Shown here: positions 13,111 through 25,140 of the stretch, in pieces
How positions within the stretch are numbered: the stretch's first letter is position 1
Layout: the number at the start of each line of letters is the position of its first letter
NCBI GenBank assembly: GCA_963580285.1
Contig: OY757020.1
Coordinates: 104,969,497-105,033,496, forward strand
Length of the DNA: 64,000 bases
Direction of reading: 5' to 3'
DNA from: Lucinisca nassula
Taxonomy: Eukaryota; Mollusca; Bivalvia; Lucinida; Lucinidae
Made by a program: the position numbers and the translations under genes
The notes under the pieces: model-generated
Databases searched by the model: none
The model's input: the letters and a program-made list of their open reading frames with translations, nothing else
Told to the model about the DNA's origin: nothing

Positions 13111-13258
13111 GTGGCTAAAAGAAGTTCACTCAAGGAATATAATAAAAGTTTTGTCAAAATATCTGCAAAGGTTTGGCAGTGATACCATTTCTCTATTTCC
13201 TCCATTATAAGTCTATAGAGTAGAGCCATAGCAACCAAACTAATGAGCCGATTTTCGT
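13111..13258 (+). mobile_element. TC-type tail fragment joined to the next element
   Basis: It contains 'ttcactcaaggaatataa', a 'tccattataagtctata' phrase seen in other tails, and a decayed copy of the 14-bp palindrome (GAGCCATAGCAAC near 13223). The GACG tract is absent, and the start of the next element follows directly. Confidence 0.5.
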
Positions 13259-15680
13259 TGCAAGAGGGCCATGATGCCCCTGAATCGATCACCTGAATCC
13301 AAGATGTTTCATTGCCTTAAGGAGATGTGGACCAAAGACTTTTATCTTTGGAGGCTATTTTACATTGTAGTGGAATTTGAAGGTTTTCTATTTTTAGCTC
13401 TGGTGTCCATTTTGTTTAACAGAGCGGAACAGTTTAGGCAATTTTGAAAGAGGGTCACTCAAGGAACATTCCTGGGAAATTATTTTCAAATCGTGCCATT
13501 TGCCTAGGAGGAAATGTCATTTAAAGGTTTTTCTATTTTTAGCTCTGGCAGCCATTTTGTTTAACGGAGTGGAACGATTTATGCAATTTATAAAGAGGGT
13601 CACCCAAGGAACATTCCTATGAAATTATTTTCAAATAGGGCAATTTGTCTAGGAGGAGATGTCATTTAAAGGTTTTTTTATATTTTTAGCTCTGGTGGCC
13701 ATTTTGATTAACTAAGCGGAACCATTTAGGCAATTTTGAAAGAGGGTCACTCAAGGAACATTCCTGTGAAATTATTTTCAAATCAGGCCATTTGCCTAGG
13801 AGGAGATGTCATTTAAATGTGTTTTTTTTTCTATTTTAGCTCTGGTGGCCATTTTGTTTAAAGAAGCAGAACGAGTTTGGCAATTTTGAAAGAGGGTCAC
13901 TCAAGGAACATTCCTGTGAAATTCTTTTCAAATCGGGTCATTTGCCTAGGAGGAGATGTCATTAAAAGGTTTTTCTATTTATAAGTCTGACGGCCATTTT
14001 ATTTAACGGAGTGTAACGATGTAGGCAATTTTGAAAGCGGGTAACTCAAGAAACAATCCTGTGAAATTATTTTCAAATTGGGCCATTTGCCTAGGAGGTG
14101 ATGTCATTGACAGTTTTTCTATGTTCAGCTCTGGCGGCCATTTTGTTTAACGGAGCAGAACGATTTAAGCAATTTTGAAAGAGGGTCACTCTAGGGACAT
14201 TCCTGTGAAATTCTTTTCAAATCGGGCTATTTGCCTAGGAGGAGATGTCATTTAAAGGTTTTATATTTTTAGCTCTGGCGGCCATTATATTTAATGGAGT
14301 GGAACGGTTTAAACAATTTTGAAGAGGGTCACTCAAGGAACATTCCTGTGAAATTATTTTCAAATGGGGCCATTTGCGTAGGAGGAGATGTCATTTAAAT
14401 GTTTTTTTTTTTTTTTAATTTTTAGCTCTGGCGGCCATTTTATTTAACGGATCGGAAGCTTTAGGCAATTTTGAAAGAGGGTCACTCAAGGAATATTCCT
14501 GTTAAATTCTTTTCAAATCGGGTCATTTGCCTAGGAGGAGATGTCATTTAAAGGTTTTTCTATTTCTAGCTCTGGTGGCCATTTTATTTAACGGAGCGTA
14601 ACGATGTAGGCAATTTTGAAAGAGGGTTACTCAAGGAACATTCCATTGAAATTATTTTCAAATCGGGCCATTTGCCTAGGAGGAGATGTCATTGACAGGT
14701 TTTCTATTTTTAGCTCTGGCGGCCATTTTGTTTAACGCAGCAGAACGATTTAGGCAATTTTGAAAGAGGGTCACGCAAGGAACATTCCTTTGAAATTCGT
14801 TTCAAATCAGGCCATTTGCCTAGGAGGAGATGTCATTTAAAGGTTTTTTTTCTATTTTTAGCTCTAGCGGCCATTTTATTCAATGGAGGGGAACGATTTA
14901 AACAATTTTGAAAGAGCGTCACTCAAGGAACATTCCAGTGAAATTATTTTCAAATAGGGCAATTTGCCTAGGAGGAGATGTCATTTAAAGGTTTTTTATA
15001 TTTTTAGCTCTGGCGGCCATTTTGTTTAACGGAGCGGAACGATTTAGGCAATTATGAAAGAGGGTCACTCAATGAACATTCCTGTGAAATTATTTTCAAA
15101 TCGGACCATTTGCCTAGGAGGAGATGTTATTGAAAGGTTTTTTTTATATTTTTAGCTCTGGCGGCCATTTTGTTTAACGGAGCAGAACGATTTAGGCAAT
15201 TTTGAAAGAGGGTCACTCAAGGAACTTTCCTGAGAAATTCTTTTCAAATCGGGCCATTTGCCTAGGAGGAGATGTCATTTAAGGTTTTCTGTTTTTAGCT
15301 CTGGCGGCCATTTTGTTTAACGGAGCAGAACGATTTAGGCAATTTTGAAAGAGAGTCACTCTAGGAACATTCCTGTGAAATTCTTTTCAAATCGGGCCAT
15401 TTGCCTAGGAGGAGATGTCATTAAGAGGTTTTTCTATTTTTTAGCTCTGGCGGCCATTTTGTTTAACGGAGCGGAATGATTAAGGCAATTTTGAAATAGG
15501 GCATCCAAGTAACATTCCTGTGAAATTATATCAAAATCCATTCACTGGTTTAGGAGGAGATGTCGTTTGAAGAAAAAGTTTACGCTGCACGGACGCACGC
15601 ACGCATGCACACACGCACGACGGACGACGGACAAAAAGTGATCCCAAAAGCTTACCTCGTCACTACGTGACAGGTGAGCT
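13259..15680 (+). mobile_element. TC-4 element, about 15 units of ~146 bp, type-B tail
   Basis: The 5' end is GCAAGAG with hairpin GGGCC-ATGAT-GCCC, then TCGATCACCTGAA. The core landmark 'ttagctctggcggccatttt' recurs about 15 times from 13398 to 15441, each time with 'cctaggaggagatgtcatt'. The tail has an ACGGACGCACGCACGC tract (about 15588-15634) and CACTACGTGA-CAGGTGAGCT ending at 15680. The units are very homogeneous, which suggests recent expansion or ongoing homogenisation. Confidence 0.85.
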
Positions 15681-15856
15681 TAAAACACAAACTTTCGATT
15701 CCCCAGCCGAAGGATGCTACAGATGAAATTTGGGCTGAATTGGCCCAGTGACTTCAGAGGAGATGTCGTTTGAAAGTGTTGATAACAGACGACGACGCAG
15801 ACAACGGCGGACAACTGCCTATAAGCTCCCCCGGAGCCTTCGGCTCTGGTGAGCTA
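15681..15856 (+). mobile_element. TC-type 3' tail fragment, type A
   Basis: It has 'cagaggagatgtcgtttga', a GACGACGACGCAGAC tract, then CCCCCGGAGCCTTCGGCTC and GGTGAGCT ending near 15856. GAGCC-TTC-GGCTC forms a perfect short hairpin. Confidence 0.65.
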
Positions 15857-16124
15857 AAATGGTTGCATTTGGAAACAAAGAAAACATTTGTAAAGTGACA
15901 ATTACTAAAAAGAATTTGTATGAAATCCAGGTGAGATTTATTTATATCTGCGCTATTCTTCTGTGACATGGCTGTGCTCATGTGCTGAAACATTTGCAAA
16001 CAGTGAACATCAGATTAGAGACAGCAGAATGTGGTATGTGATCTGGGCCTACACTGCTCAGCGCAGTAATTTAAGGGTCAATACACAGTCCCTGTTCAAG
16101 ACCATTTTCTAAGCCTTCACTCAA
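15857..16124. other. unassigned sequence, no gene seen
   Basis: The 81-codon minus frame 15754-15999 runs across the TC tail and is not credible. A fragment of the TGATC-GGGCCT hairpin family occurs near 16038-16060. Confidence 0.4.
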
Positions 16125-16480
16125 ATAGAATCGACCTTCAATGGTTCGAACTCCTTTGGGACCACTAAAATCTGTTCGAGACAGACAGTTAGAGTCACCG
16201 AGGGTTACTTCCAGAGACATAACGGGGACAATTTTGTATTTCATTTCGCTGTTCTATGATATAAATGTATGCTGTATGTACTCATTAGAATCGCCTCACT
16301 GAGGCGATTCTAATGAGTAAACACAGCATACATTTGCAAGCTAAAAGACGAAAATATCCTAAAATTTTCATCACTATTTCTTAACTTAAAAAATTCCCTA
16401 GAGACTCAAGAACAGGTTCGACTAAGCCGTAATAAACGAACCATTGATGTTTGAGCCATCGAAGTTCTACTGTACAATGG
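16125..16480. mobile_element. MITE with pogo/Tc1-like terminal inverted repeats around a palindrome
   Basis: The left end reads CTTCAATGGTTCGAACTCC and the right end, read in reverse, TACAGTAGAACTTCGATGG; both resemble pogo/Tc1-type termini. The centre, about 16285-16322, is a near-perfect palindrome (ACTCATTAGAATCGCCTCA and its complement). No transposase frame is present. A related copy lies at 49555-49880. Confidence 0.6.
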
Positions 16481-17930
16481 AGCAACCAGTGCTGTCAGTA
16501 CTTTGAATAACTGTGCTGTTATTGATGTCCACGAAATTGAAACAAGAAATTCAGTGTTAGACATACTTAGCAAATATTGTGGAACCTGATCGATCTGTCC
16601 TGGATGAACCTGCGTTGCCAGTGAAAAAGTCTGGGACCAGCTCTGTAAAATAAAGGCGATTATAATACTCTGGTTACACACACACTCCCTCTACAATCAC
16701 CAACCCTTATTCTGCTTTTCACGACTGTCCCTACCTTTCCAAATGGTGTAGACCAAGATCAGAGAAGCCATCTGATCAGGATCTACATGTACATTGTTTG
16801 GCATTCAGTTTGTTAATTATATCAAATAATCTGATTGGTTCAAAGTCATAAATAAATGTGGCTAAAGTTTTTATTCAGTGGGATAAGGTATTTTGTGTTT
16901 AAGCTTGTACAGGTATACACAGCCGTTTCTCATGAATAATAAGGTAGGGGTAAACAAAATTAGAGAAAATTTTAGCAGCTGATTGAGTTATAAACGAGCC
17001 GCTGTTGCATAGTAGGATGCTCATAGCATCAAAACAAGAAAAGAGAATATCTCTGCATAGAATTCCAAAATATTCTAACGGATTAAAAATATTCAGAGCT
17101 TGCATGATTTCATATAAAATCTCGACCGGTATATATGGGTTTGAGATAAAATGCATGTTCTTTCAGGTAGGCTTTCTGTTCAAATGGTTTTGCTGCAGTC
17201 TTGTTCCAAAGAGACACATAGCGCTTAAACAACATTGTCACGACGTCAATGCAACGTAATAACATTGTATCGATGCTGATATGATGTATGTCTGCCAATG
17301 TCGATGCAACGTTTCTTTACAATTGCATGTCAAAGGAAATTTGTATTTTGTGTATATACAGTCAGGCATTTCAGGCTTTTAGAGGTTGATTTTGTGTCTT
17401 GAATTCAGGGTTTTAGGTGTTTGATTTTCCTCCTGTTTGAATTGACTTTTCCTGCTGAATTAATTTATTTAACCACGCCCATTTCTGACTATCAGTCAAG
17501 AAAATAACTTGACATGATGCAGTCAGTCAGTTCACAAACTGCATTAGTGTAGATCCTGATCAGATGGGTTCTTCAGAAGCCATCTGCATCACAAACGGTG
17601 TAGATTCAGAAGATTGATCTGGATCAACACTGTTTGCAAAAAATGGTGTTCGTTTTGAAGAGGTTAAGGAATAAGTCTGCAAAATCAGGCATTTCAGGCA
17701 TGGAAGAGCGAGTTCAGTATCAAGGTTTTACATCCTCGTCCACACTGTTTAAGTCATTTTCTTGTGATTTGGGATCAATTATTCCATTTTTGAATTTTGA
17801 AAATATTTGAGGATTGACCTAAACTAGCTGGCCTGGACCAGAAATACTTGTACGCTGTATACTTTTCAGTTCTGTTGTGTACAATCCTTGCTTCCAAAGG
17901 ATAACCTTTTCATAGAAAATTTTATATATG
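16481..17930. other. unassigned AT-rich DNA with one hairpin-family copy
   Basis: No gene is supported. Frames at 16406-16681, 16899-17156 and 17005-17259 lack motifs and overlap one another. Around 17545-17640 two arms of the 'CTGATCAGATGG ... CCATCTG' hairpin family occur beside 'acactgtttgcaaa'. Confidence 0.45.
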
Positions 17931-18070
17931 GGGATGGTCCGGCCTGGGCAGACTCAGACCTAAGTGGTTTAACAGTACTTGTGTGATGTCGGTTTCAGCT
18001 CTACCTGGAAGCACCATGCAGTCCAATCTACATGTATTTCTCCAAGTCCCGATAAACGGGAGCCCCTTAT
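17931..18070 (-). repeat. partial SINE-A
   Basis: It contains 'cctgggcagactcagac', 'taagtggtttaacagtact', 'tcggtttcagctctacctgg' and 'atgcagtccaatcta', then a decayed terminal 'aagtcccgataaacgggag'. Only the 5' half of the element (minus orientation) is present. Confidence 0.7.
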
Positions 18071-18799
18071 AAGTTTTGAATTAAAATATATGGAACATAT
18101 GGAAATTACCACCGTAAGCAAAATAGTTATATGTCAGGACAGCCAATGCCTGGAAAAAGTTTCCGTTTGCTCAGCCATTGTGTATTATTTAAATATTCAG
18201 TGGGTCAGGCAATGCTTCACCAGTTCCTACACTTAACCCATTGTATACTGGTGGTCTCTTCCATTGCTATATGTTGGACAACTTCACTTGTCATACAAGG
18301 GGTGCAAGGCCTATTTTTACGTTCTTATTCTACTCTGCTAGCAAACAGTGCAGGCCCTGATCAGACACCCTTTTCTATGGCGTCTGATCTGGGTCTGCAA
18401 TGTTTGCAAGGGTACCCTTTAGGGATACCTAAGGAACTCTGTTACTTTTCATAGTCTGACAGCATTGCCTGTTTTGTCAATATGTCAAGAGAACCAAAAC
18501 ATAATATAACATTCCAGTAAGATCAAGTTACAATAGAATTTAAACAAAAACCTACAACATTAACAATGTTTGAACTTCATTTTATAGAAAATGAATTTGA
18601 CATTAATTTTGACAGAAAATGCTGCTGTTTAGGACTATCAGTGCTTTGTTTACATTTACTACCCCCAGCCAATCGTAAGGCAGCTGTGCTAGTAATAGAA
18701 GTACCGTGCAGAATGTTGTCTAATTTCCGATTTACTCCCAGAAGCGACTATGATCATAGCAACAAATGAGGTTGATATGTAACAATGAATTTAATTTTT
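18071..18799. other. unassigned DNA with a TGATCAG hairpin copy
   Basis: A hairpin-family copy lies at about 18345-18440 (GGCCCTGATCAGAC ... GTCTGATCTGGGTCTGC). Frames at 18131-18454 and 18566-18769 lack domains, and the first runs through this repeat. Confidence 0.45.
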
Positions 18800-18895
18800 C
18801 TGTTGTTCATGAAAGTATGAACGCAGTGGGTCGCGTGCAAAGTAAATGAACCCCGAAGGAGTTCATGTAAACTTTGCTAGCGACCCGCGAAAGCA
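18800..18895. repeat. foldback element
   Basis: The arms GGTCGCGTGCAAAGT and ACTTTGCTAGCGACC pair with two mismatches around a 'gaaccccgaaggagttc' centre that is itself palindromic. A poly-A/T tract follows. Confidence 0.65.
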
Positions 18896-19156
18896 GAAAA
18901 AAAATATATATATTTTTTTTTATTTACATTATTTGACCTTCATAACTGGGCGAAAAAATGCTTATAGGGCAAACTTTTAAAGCTGAAAAACATTAACAAG
19001 CTGTGTTTTCTACAAAGAGCGGAAAAGCGTTGACGTCACCAACACCCAAATAGAACCAGTGTTTAGACGTCACTGAAAATCACGCGACTCGATGCGTTCA
19101 TGGAAGTATGAACTACATTGTTTTCTATAGGTTTACATTATACTTTACACTGAACC

Positions 19157-19765
19157 GGTCCCGATAGCTCAGTTGGTAGAGTGTCCGCCCGGGGAACGGG
19201 AGGTCACGGGTTCGATCCCGGGCCGCGACATACCAAAGTGGTTAAGAATGGTACTAGCTGCTCCTCGCTAGGCACTCAGATTTGTTTGTTTGTTTGATTT
19301 GAGGTTTAACGTCCCCGTCAACACTGTAAAGGTCATTTTGGAGACGTTGCTTCCAATTTTGTGGGACTTTTACCCGACATTGAGATGAAATGACATCTCA
19401 AGCCCTGTCGCCCAATGAAACCAATAGGGTTTATTAGCATGGACGGTCCGCCTCGCACCGCGGTTCCTGGACAGGCTTAGATCCTCTAAGCGGTTTACCA
19501 GTACTTGTGTGCGGGCCGGATTCAGCTCTGCGTGGAAGCATCATGCAGCCCATATATTTCTTCAAGCCCCTATGGGCGGGGGCTTTAGGCACTCAGATTT
19601 ATGGGGTAGAGCTAGGACTGGTCGACCCAGTGTCAGGATGTGTCTGGGACATGATACTTCAGTGAGGCAGCACTATAAAAGAGCGCATTGAGCTCCTTGT
19701 CGCAACCAGACACCGTCGTGATATGACTGAAAAATTGTTGAAACCGACGTTAAACCCGAATTCAC
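19157..19765 (+). repeat. SINE-T: tRNA-headed SINE interrupted by a SINE-A
   Basis: The head at 19157-19230 is tRNA-like, with an A box (TAGCTCAGTTGGTAGAG) and B box (GGTTCGATCCC). The T-stem has mismatched pairs, so it is not a functional tRNA. The body runs to 19283 and resumes at 19601, ending 'aaattgttgaaaccgacgtt' and an AAACCC tail near 19765. The gap is the SINE-A at 19284-19585, flanked by a perfect 15-bp duplication TAGGCACTCAGATTT (19269-19283 and 19586-19600). Confidence 0.85.
19284..19585 (-). repeat. SINE-A, young copy with 15-bp target duplication
   Basis: A full ~300 bp copy, starting (5' side, minus strand) at GCCCCCGCCCATAGGGGC and ending in GTTTGTTTGTTTG as read on plus. 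It is flanked by the 15-bp duplication described for the host SINE-T. It shares the diagnostic variants 'cctcgcaccgcggttcctgg' and 'gggccggattcagc' with the copy at 54539-54823, so the two belong to one recently active subfamily. Confidence 0.9.
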
Positions 19766-19839
19766 ACGCAATACTTTACACTGGAAATGTAAATATTTTG
19801 AGATAATTGAAAGATAGTTTTCCTTATCTCTCCATAAAC

Positions 19840-19925
19840 CTATGTTGTGGTTATTCATTAGAACCACCTCAATGACCTCACCAAGGCGGTTCCAATGAAT
19901 ACTAAATACATACGATTGTTATGGA
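19840..19925. repeat. FB palindrome copy
   Basis: 'CATTAGAACCACCTCA' and 'TGAGG/AAGGCGGTTCCAATGAAT' form imperfect inverted arms around a short loop. This is the same family as the perfect palindrome near 22630-22700. Confidence 0.6.
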
Positions 19926-20049
19926 GAATTAGCAAAAACTGTCCTTCTGTTATCACAAAATACCAAGCTTATCTGTTGAATGGTGAATGAGTATTTGGTG
20001 TTGGAGTCATTAAGATTTTTACTTTATTTCAATTTGGGTGTATGTTTTT

Positions 20050-20235
20050 ATGCTCCCGCCATCAGCATGATGCTGGGGCCATATTTATTTTTGTTTTGAT
20101 TTCCATACACAAGTTTGTGTGTACTTCCTTCAGTGTGTATGTGTGTGCGTGTGTGTGTGTGTGTGGGGGGGGGGCATTTATACCCGGTAACACCTGAACC
20201 TTTTCAGAACTTTTTTTCAAATCATATGGTTCGTG
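20050..20235 (-). mobile_element. terminal hairpin of a TC-like element plus GT microsatellite
   Basis: 'ATGCTCCCGCCATCA-GCATGATGCTGGGGCCAT' (20050-20082) is an imperfect hairpin, comparable with the terminal hairpin at 53725-53762 in opposite orientation. A GT run (about 20138-20165) and a G run follow. The element is then interrupted by the 95-bp repeat at 20236. Confidence 0.55.
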
Positions 20236-20330
20236 ACAGTGTCTGTGTTTTAGTTTTACGTCCCACCAACAGCTAAGATCACGCCGAGACGGAAACTCGG
20301 TTTAAAAACTCATCAGAGAGTCTGGAGAAG
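20236..20330. repeat. 95-bp short interspersed repeat
   Basis: It matches 51609-51703 over nearly its whole length ('ttttagttttacgtcccac', 'caacagctaag', 'ctcggtttaaa', 'agtctgg'). At 51609 the same unit is flanked by a perfect 13-bp duplication, showing it is a discrete mobile unit. Confidence 0.75.
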
Positions 20331-22088
20331 CTCGGGATCAAGCCTGCGATCCCTTGTTTATCAGGCAATATAGAGGTTTCTTGTTTTGGTAGATATTTGG
20401 TATGATGATAGATATACATGTAAATCCAAAGTTTTATTCGTCAGTTTCCTTGTTACTGACTTAGAAGTTTTTAATGTTTAATATTTCATATTTTCCCAAC
20501 CATGTAATATATTTGGTAGATGTTTGGTATAGTGATAGATTTATTGATCTGAATACCCAAACCCATCATGAATAAATTTTAAGGGTAACACAACCTGTCA
20601 CACCTAAATTTCGAAATGGGCTCCTGACATATATCAGGAGGAAGATTCCATTTGGTACAAAAAGGGTTAAAGAACTTTTCAAACTGTATGATGGATTTGG
20701 TTCATATTTGGTTCTTGGATATGTGGGTGGGGGCATCCGTGTCATACTGACACATTTCTAGTTTATCTTTGAAATTCTTTTTTTCCCGTCCAAAGAACAA
20801 TTTCAAAGCTTAAAATGTGCATGGTTTTGTCTTTTCTGGCACATTTTCCTTCAAAATAGAACTTGTGTTAGTGAATTCAGCTGTTCACTGTTTTAAACCA
20901 TTACAGTCAGATGCGCACCGGGGTTGCGGATTCGCTCCACGCCGGGAGGAAAGAGTCGTCCTTGAACTTAAACTATAAAATAGACTCTACGGTCACTGCC
21001 CCCCCCCCCCCACACACACACACCCCTCCCCCATTTATTTAAGAAGGACAGTTGACAATTACTGGCTAACATTCATAGCCCGAGGAGAGCCTGCGCAGAC
21101 GCACAGTCTGCTGCTCTCGAATATGAAGAAGAGAAATCTAAGCGGGTATGCGTTTAAGTTGGCTTGATAAAATTGTATGTAAATTTGATAATGATAAGAG
21201 CCTGTTCTCGTGCATCGGCCCTTAACCCTTTTTGTACTAAATGGAATCTTCCTCCCTATATATAGCACATGACCATTTCAAAATTTAGGGGTGCCAGGTA
21301 GTGTTTTCTTCAAAATCTGTTTGGAAAATGGCTTAACTTTTGCACACTGTGAAGGCCCTGATCAGACGCCGCGTTCTGCGGCGTATGTTCTGGGCCAGGT
21401 ACCCCTTTAGGGGGTTCTGGTACTGAATGGGTTAAAAATGGCTATTGAACTTATTGACAAATTTTCATTACATGCTCATAAATACCCAAAAACAATTAGA
21501 AATGGCGGATTTGTAACTTTGAAAACTTTTTAAAAGAAAAGTTTATATCAGTTGTAATAAATAATGAAGCTTACCGGGGCTGCAAAACTGCCAACTCCAT
21601 CCTTACACTGCGGCTATATTCATGTGTATACAGAAAATTTCAGACTACACAATTATTCTCTTATCAGTCCAGCAAGTCAAACCGTCATTATTTATTTCTC
21701 TGGGTCTCTCAGCTAAGAGATTTTCCAGATGTTCAGCTTTGTTTAAAATTGTTAAAATGTGGATGCATTATAATTATACAATTTTCTGTATATTTCCTTT
21801 CTAATAATTATAGAATATAAATACAAAATACAGTCATAATTCATACGTAGCATGCAAGTAACTGCTATCAAACTCAGCAGACGGCAAATGTGTTTTATTA
21901 ATGAGTCTTTATAATTCATAAATGGCTAAGCTCATTTTTTCCATGAAGATAAGTGGGGTTTGCATAAGGAATGACATATTTCATTTCACATCAAAACATA
22001 CACCAATATAAATACACATTTATGCAAAATAATTTTATCTTTCATACTGAGAGAACACATCAAGAAAACACGCTCTTAGACTTTTGAC
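20331..22088. other. unassigned DNA with scattered short hairpin repeats
   Basis: No gene is supported. It contains two ~90-bp pieces of a 'ggtagat-ttggtat-gtgatagat' repeat (20387-20545), two copies of a repeat with GGAATCTTCC or its complement (20585-20672 and 21228-21300, opposite orientations), and one TGATCAG hairpin copy (21345-21425). A C run lies at about 21001-21010. Confidence 0.5.
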
Positions 22089-22445
22089 CCCCTTAACCCC
22101 CCCCCCCCCCCCCCTTTAATGAAGTAAAACTTCGGTTTGGAGGGGTAAACATTTCTTTCTTTTTTTCTTATTTCTACTCAAAACATAGGTTGTGGGTAGT
22201 CGTTAGGTTCACACAATCCATGTTTTGAGCAGAAATAGGCAAAAACGCACTCCCTAAACCCCGCTTTATATAGATAAAACTGGGGTTTATGGGGGTATAT
22301 GTATACAGTATTTTTCTTATTTCTGCTCCCAGAAATAGGTTATGGGTACTCCTTAGAACCACCACAATGAACCCACAACCTATATATGTGTGCAGTATAC
22401 AAATAAGAAAATAATCACAGATTTTCATCAGAAAAGTAGCTATTT
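22089..22445. mobile_element. FB element pair in inverted arrangement
   Basis: A C run is followed by 'cttatttctactcaaaacat' and 'aggttgtgggta', then the reversed set ('ccatgttttgagcagaaata', 'ccccgctttatatag'), then a further copy of each. These are FB-family arms arranged head-to-head. The minus frame 22174-22428 is an artefact of this. Confidence 0.6.
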
Positions 22446-22589
22446 TGGGGATCTGAAAAAAAAAATTGAATGTTGTACAGGTGTGTTATCGTATTAATGC
22501 AAGTTGTGAGATTTTTTGCTTATCATTACGCAAACATGCCTATACAAATACATGGCCACCTTTATTGCAGAAAAAATAAATTTTTTATG

Positions 22590-22805
22590 ATGAAAAATTG
22601 TGATATTTTTCTTTTTTCTGCTCAAAATATAGATTGTGGGCACTCGTTAGAACCGCCTCATCGAGGCGGTTCTAACGAGTACCCACAATCTATATTTTAG
22701 AGCAGAAATAAGAAAAATAAGGTATACCCCCGGAAACCCCAGTTTCACTATATAAAAGTTAGGTTCAAGGGGTCAAAATTATATAGGCGTGTTTTCGTGA
22801 TGGTT
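22590..22805. mobile_element. FB element with near-perfect ~55-bp-arm palindrome
   Basis: The arms run outward from AACCGCCTCA-tcg-AGGCGGTT near 22660: 'actcgttagaaccgcc', 'tagattgtgggca' and 'ttcttttttctgctcaaaa' on the left are matched by their complements on the right, with a handful of mismatches. A conserved unpaired flank ('ccccagtttcactatata', 'ggttcaaggggtcaaaatt') follows. Related copies lie near 8560, 35335 and 58935. No protein is encoded. Confidence 0.8.
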
Positions 22806-22929
22806 GCTTTCTATTATCATAAAAGTAAAGTTAAAAATAAGAAATTGTCATTGTTATTGTCGTTATTATTATTATTAGTAGTAGTTTATTGTTATTTCCG
22901 CCCTACTGATTTTGTCATGTGGCGTTCTT

Positions 22930-23285
22930 AGTAACCACTTGAAGGATTGTTCTGAAAATTTGTTGTGAATACAAAGTTGTTCAAAAGGGTCTCAAATGGT
23001 CCACCAGGGCCACGCTCTAACACCTCCAATTCATAAAAGGTCTAATTTCTCACAAACCCGTTCAGACCCCTTCCTGTACCCCTTTACCAAGTACATGTCT
23101 GTTCCTTATGATACGACACATTCAGTGACACCAATTCAATGACACCTACCGGGGCTAGGTGGGAGGGGTCCCACCATACACTTCATAAAGACCAAATATA
23201 CCAGAAAACATTCACGTACTCACCCCTAAACTATACATACATGTATTCTTATTATATCCCCCGCAAAACTATTCCCACCCTCACC
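22930..23285 (-). repeat. two to three units of the 143-bp array family, inverted
   Basis: It contains 'acattcagtgacacca', 'cttcataaag' and 'acatgtattcttatt', the reverse of the landmarks in 11801-13110. Confidence 0.7.
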
Positions 23286-25140
23286 CCCCACCCCCGCAAA
23301 CGAAGTTTAAGGGGGTATACTGTTTTGACGTTGTCCGTCTGTCCGTCCGTCCGTCTGTCCGTAACACTTTGGGTTTCACTGCATATCTTGCTTAATAGTC
23401 TACATCATCTTATCATGTTTTGCATAAATGTTGATATTGATGAGATGCTGTGGCTACATGAAAATAAAGGTCTTGCGATCAATACTGTTAAAGTTATTCA
23501 CCTTTGTAATTCTTGAAAACTTGTCCGTGACACTTTTGATTTTCCTGTATATCTTGCTTAATAATTTTTATAACTTCTGTATTTATTGTTATACATTAAT
23601 GAAACTTATATCACACTTGGTGTCTCAGGTAAGGAATCTGTTGTAGTAAAATATTTATCAAGGGCCCATAACTCTTAGAGTTATGTCCCTGGATAGCTTT
23701 TTATTTCACATAGCCATTTTTTGAGGTTTAATAATGTTAAAGTGTATAGGGAGTGGGTACCTTGTTCTCACAGTTTTAGGGTGATCGTTTTGAAACTTTG
23801 CAGGTGTTTTCATATGTCTGAAGATGTGCATGTGTTTTTTTTCTTACTCCTGAAATTATTTCATTCACTGTTTTCGTCTTTTTTAACTTAGCCATTTTTT
23901 GAGGTCAAATAATGTTAAATTGTATAGGGAGTGGGTACATTGTTAGCGCAACTCCTCTCACAGTGTTAGGGTGATTGTTTTGAAACTTTGCAGGTGTTTT
24001 CATATAGGTCTGAAGATGGGCATGTCCTAAAATTATTTGTTTTACTTTTTTCGCCTTTTTTTAACTTAGCAATTCATAAGGTCTATAATTTTAAAGTGTA
24101 CAGGGAGGGGTATCTTGTTAGCGCAACTCCTCTCACAGTTTTAGGATGATCGTTTTGAAACTTTGCAGGTGTTTTATATAGGTCTGAAGATGTGCATGTG
24201 GTTTTTCTCTTACTCCAAAAATTATCTCTTTCGCTTTTTTCGTCTTTTTTTACTTCGCCATTTTTTCAGGTCTAATGATGCTAAAGTGTATAGGGAGTGG
24301 GTACATAGTTAGCGCAACTCCTCTCACAGTTTGAGGCTGATCGTTTTGAAACTTTGCAGTTGTTTTTATATAGGTCTTAAGATGTGCATGTGATTATTTC
24401 ATACTCCTAAAATTATGCCTTTCATTTTTTTCGTCTTTTTTAACTTAGCCATTTTTAAGGTCATGTTAAAGTGTATAGGGAGTGGGTACCTAGTTAGCGC
24501 AACTCCTCTCACAGTTTGAGGGTGATCGTTTTGAAACGTTGCAGTTGTTTTTATATAGGTCTTAAGATGTGCATGTGATTATTTCATACTCCTAAAATTA
24601 TGCCTTTCATTTTGTTCGTCTTTTTTAACTTAGCCATTTTTGAGGTCTAATAATGTTAAAGTGTATAGGGAGTGGGTACCTTGTTAGCGACACTCCTCTC
24701 ACAGTTTTAGGATGATCCTTTTGAAACTTTCCAAGTGTTTGCATATATGTCTGAAGATGTGCATGCGTTTTTGTCATACACCTAAAATTATTTCCTTCAT
24801 TTTTTTCATCTTTCTTAACTTAGCCATTTTTGAGGACTAATAATGTTAAAGTGTATAGGAAGTGGGTACCTTGCTAGCGCAACGTCTCTCACAGTTTTAG
24901 GGTGATTGTTTTGAAACTTTGCAGATGTTTTCATATAGGACTGAAGATGTGCATTTGGTTTTATCTTACTCCTATAATTATTACTTTTACGTTTTTTGTC
25001 TTTTTTAACTTAGCCATTTTTTGACATCTGATAATTATACTGTATATAGGGAGTGGGTGCCTTTTCAGCGCAACTCCTCTCACATTGTTAGGGTGATCGT
25101 TTTAAAACTTTACATGTGTTTTTATTTAGGTCTTAAGATG
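23286..25140. repeat. 185-bp tandem array, left part, eight units
   Basis: It opens with a GTCCGTCTGTCCGTCC tract (about 23333-23363). Units carry 'gtgtatagggagtgggtac', 'gcgcaactcctctcaca' and 'gatcgttttgaaactttgc', recurring near 23744, 23923, 24283, 24472, 24660, 24849 and 25033. The array is interrupted at 25140 and resumes at 31191 in register, so the 6-kb element between is a later insertion. Confidence 0.9.

Noticed and set aside
19157..19230. Functional tRNA gene
   Set aside because: A and B boxes are present but the T-stem has mispaired positions and SINE body sequence follows; it is a SINE head.
23139..23646. 125- and 72-codon ORFs at the start of the 185-bp array
   Set aside because: They translate tandem units and the GTCC tract.
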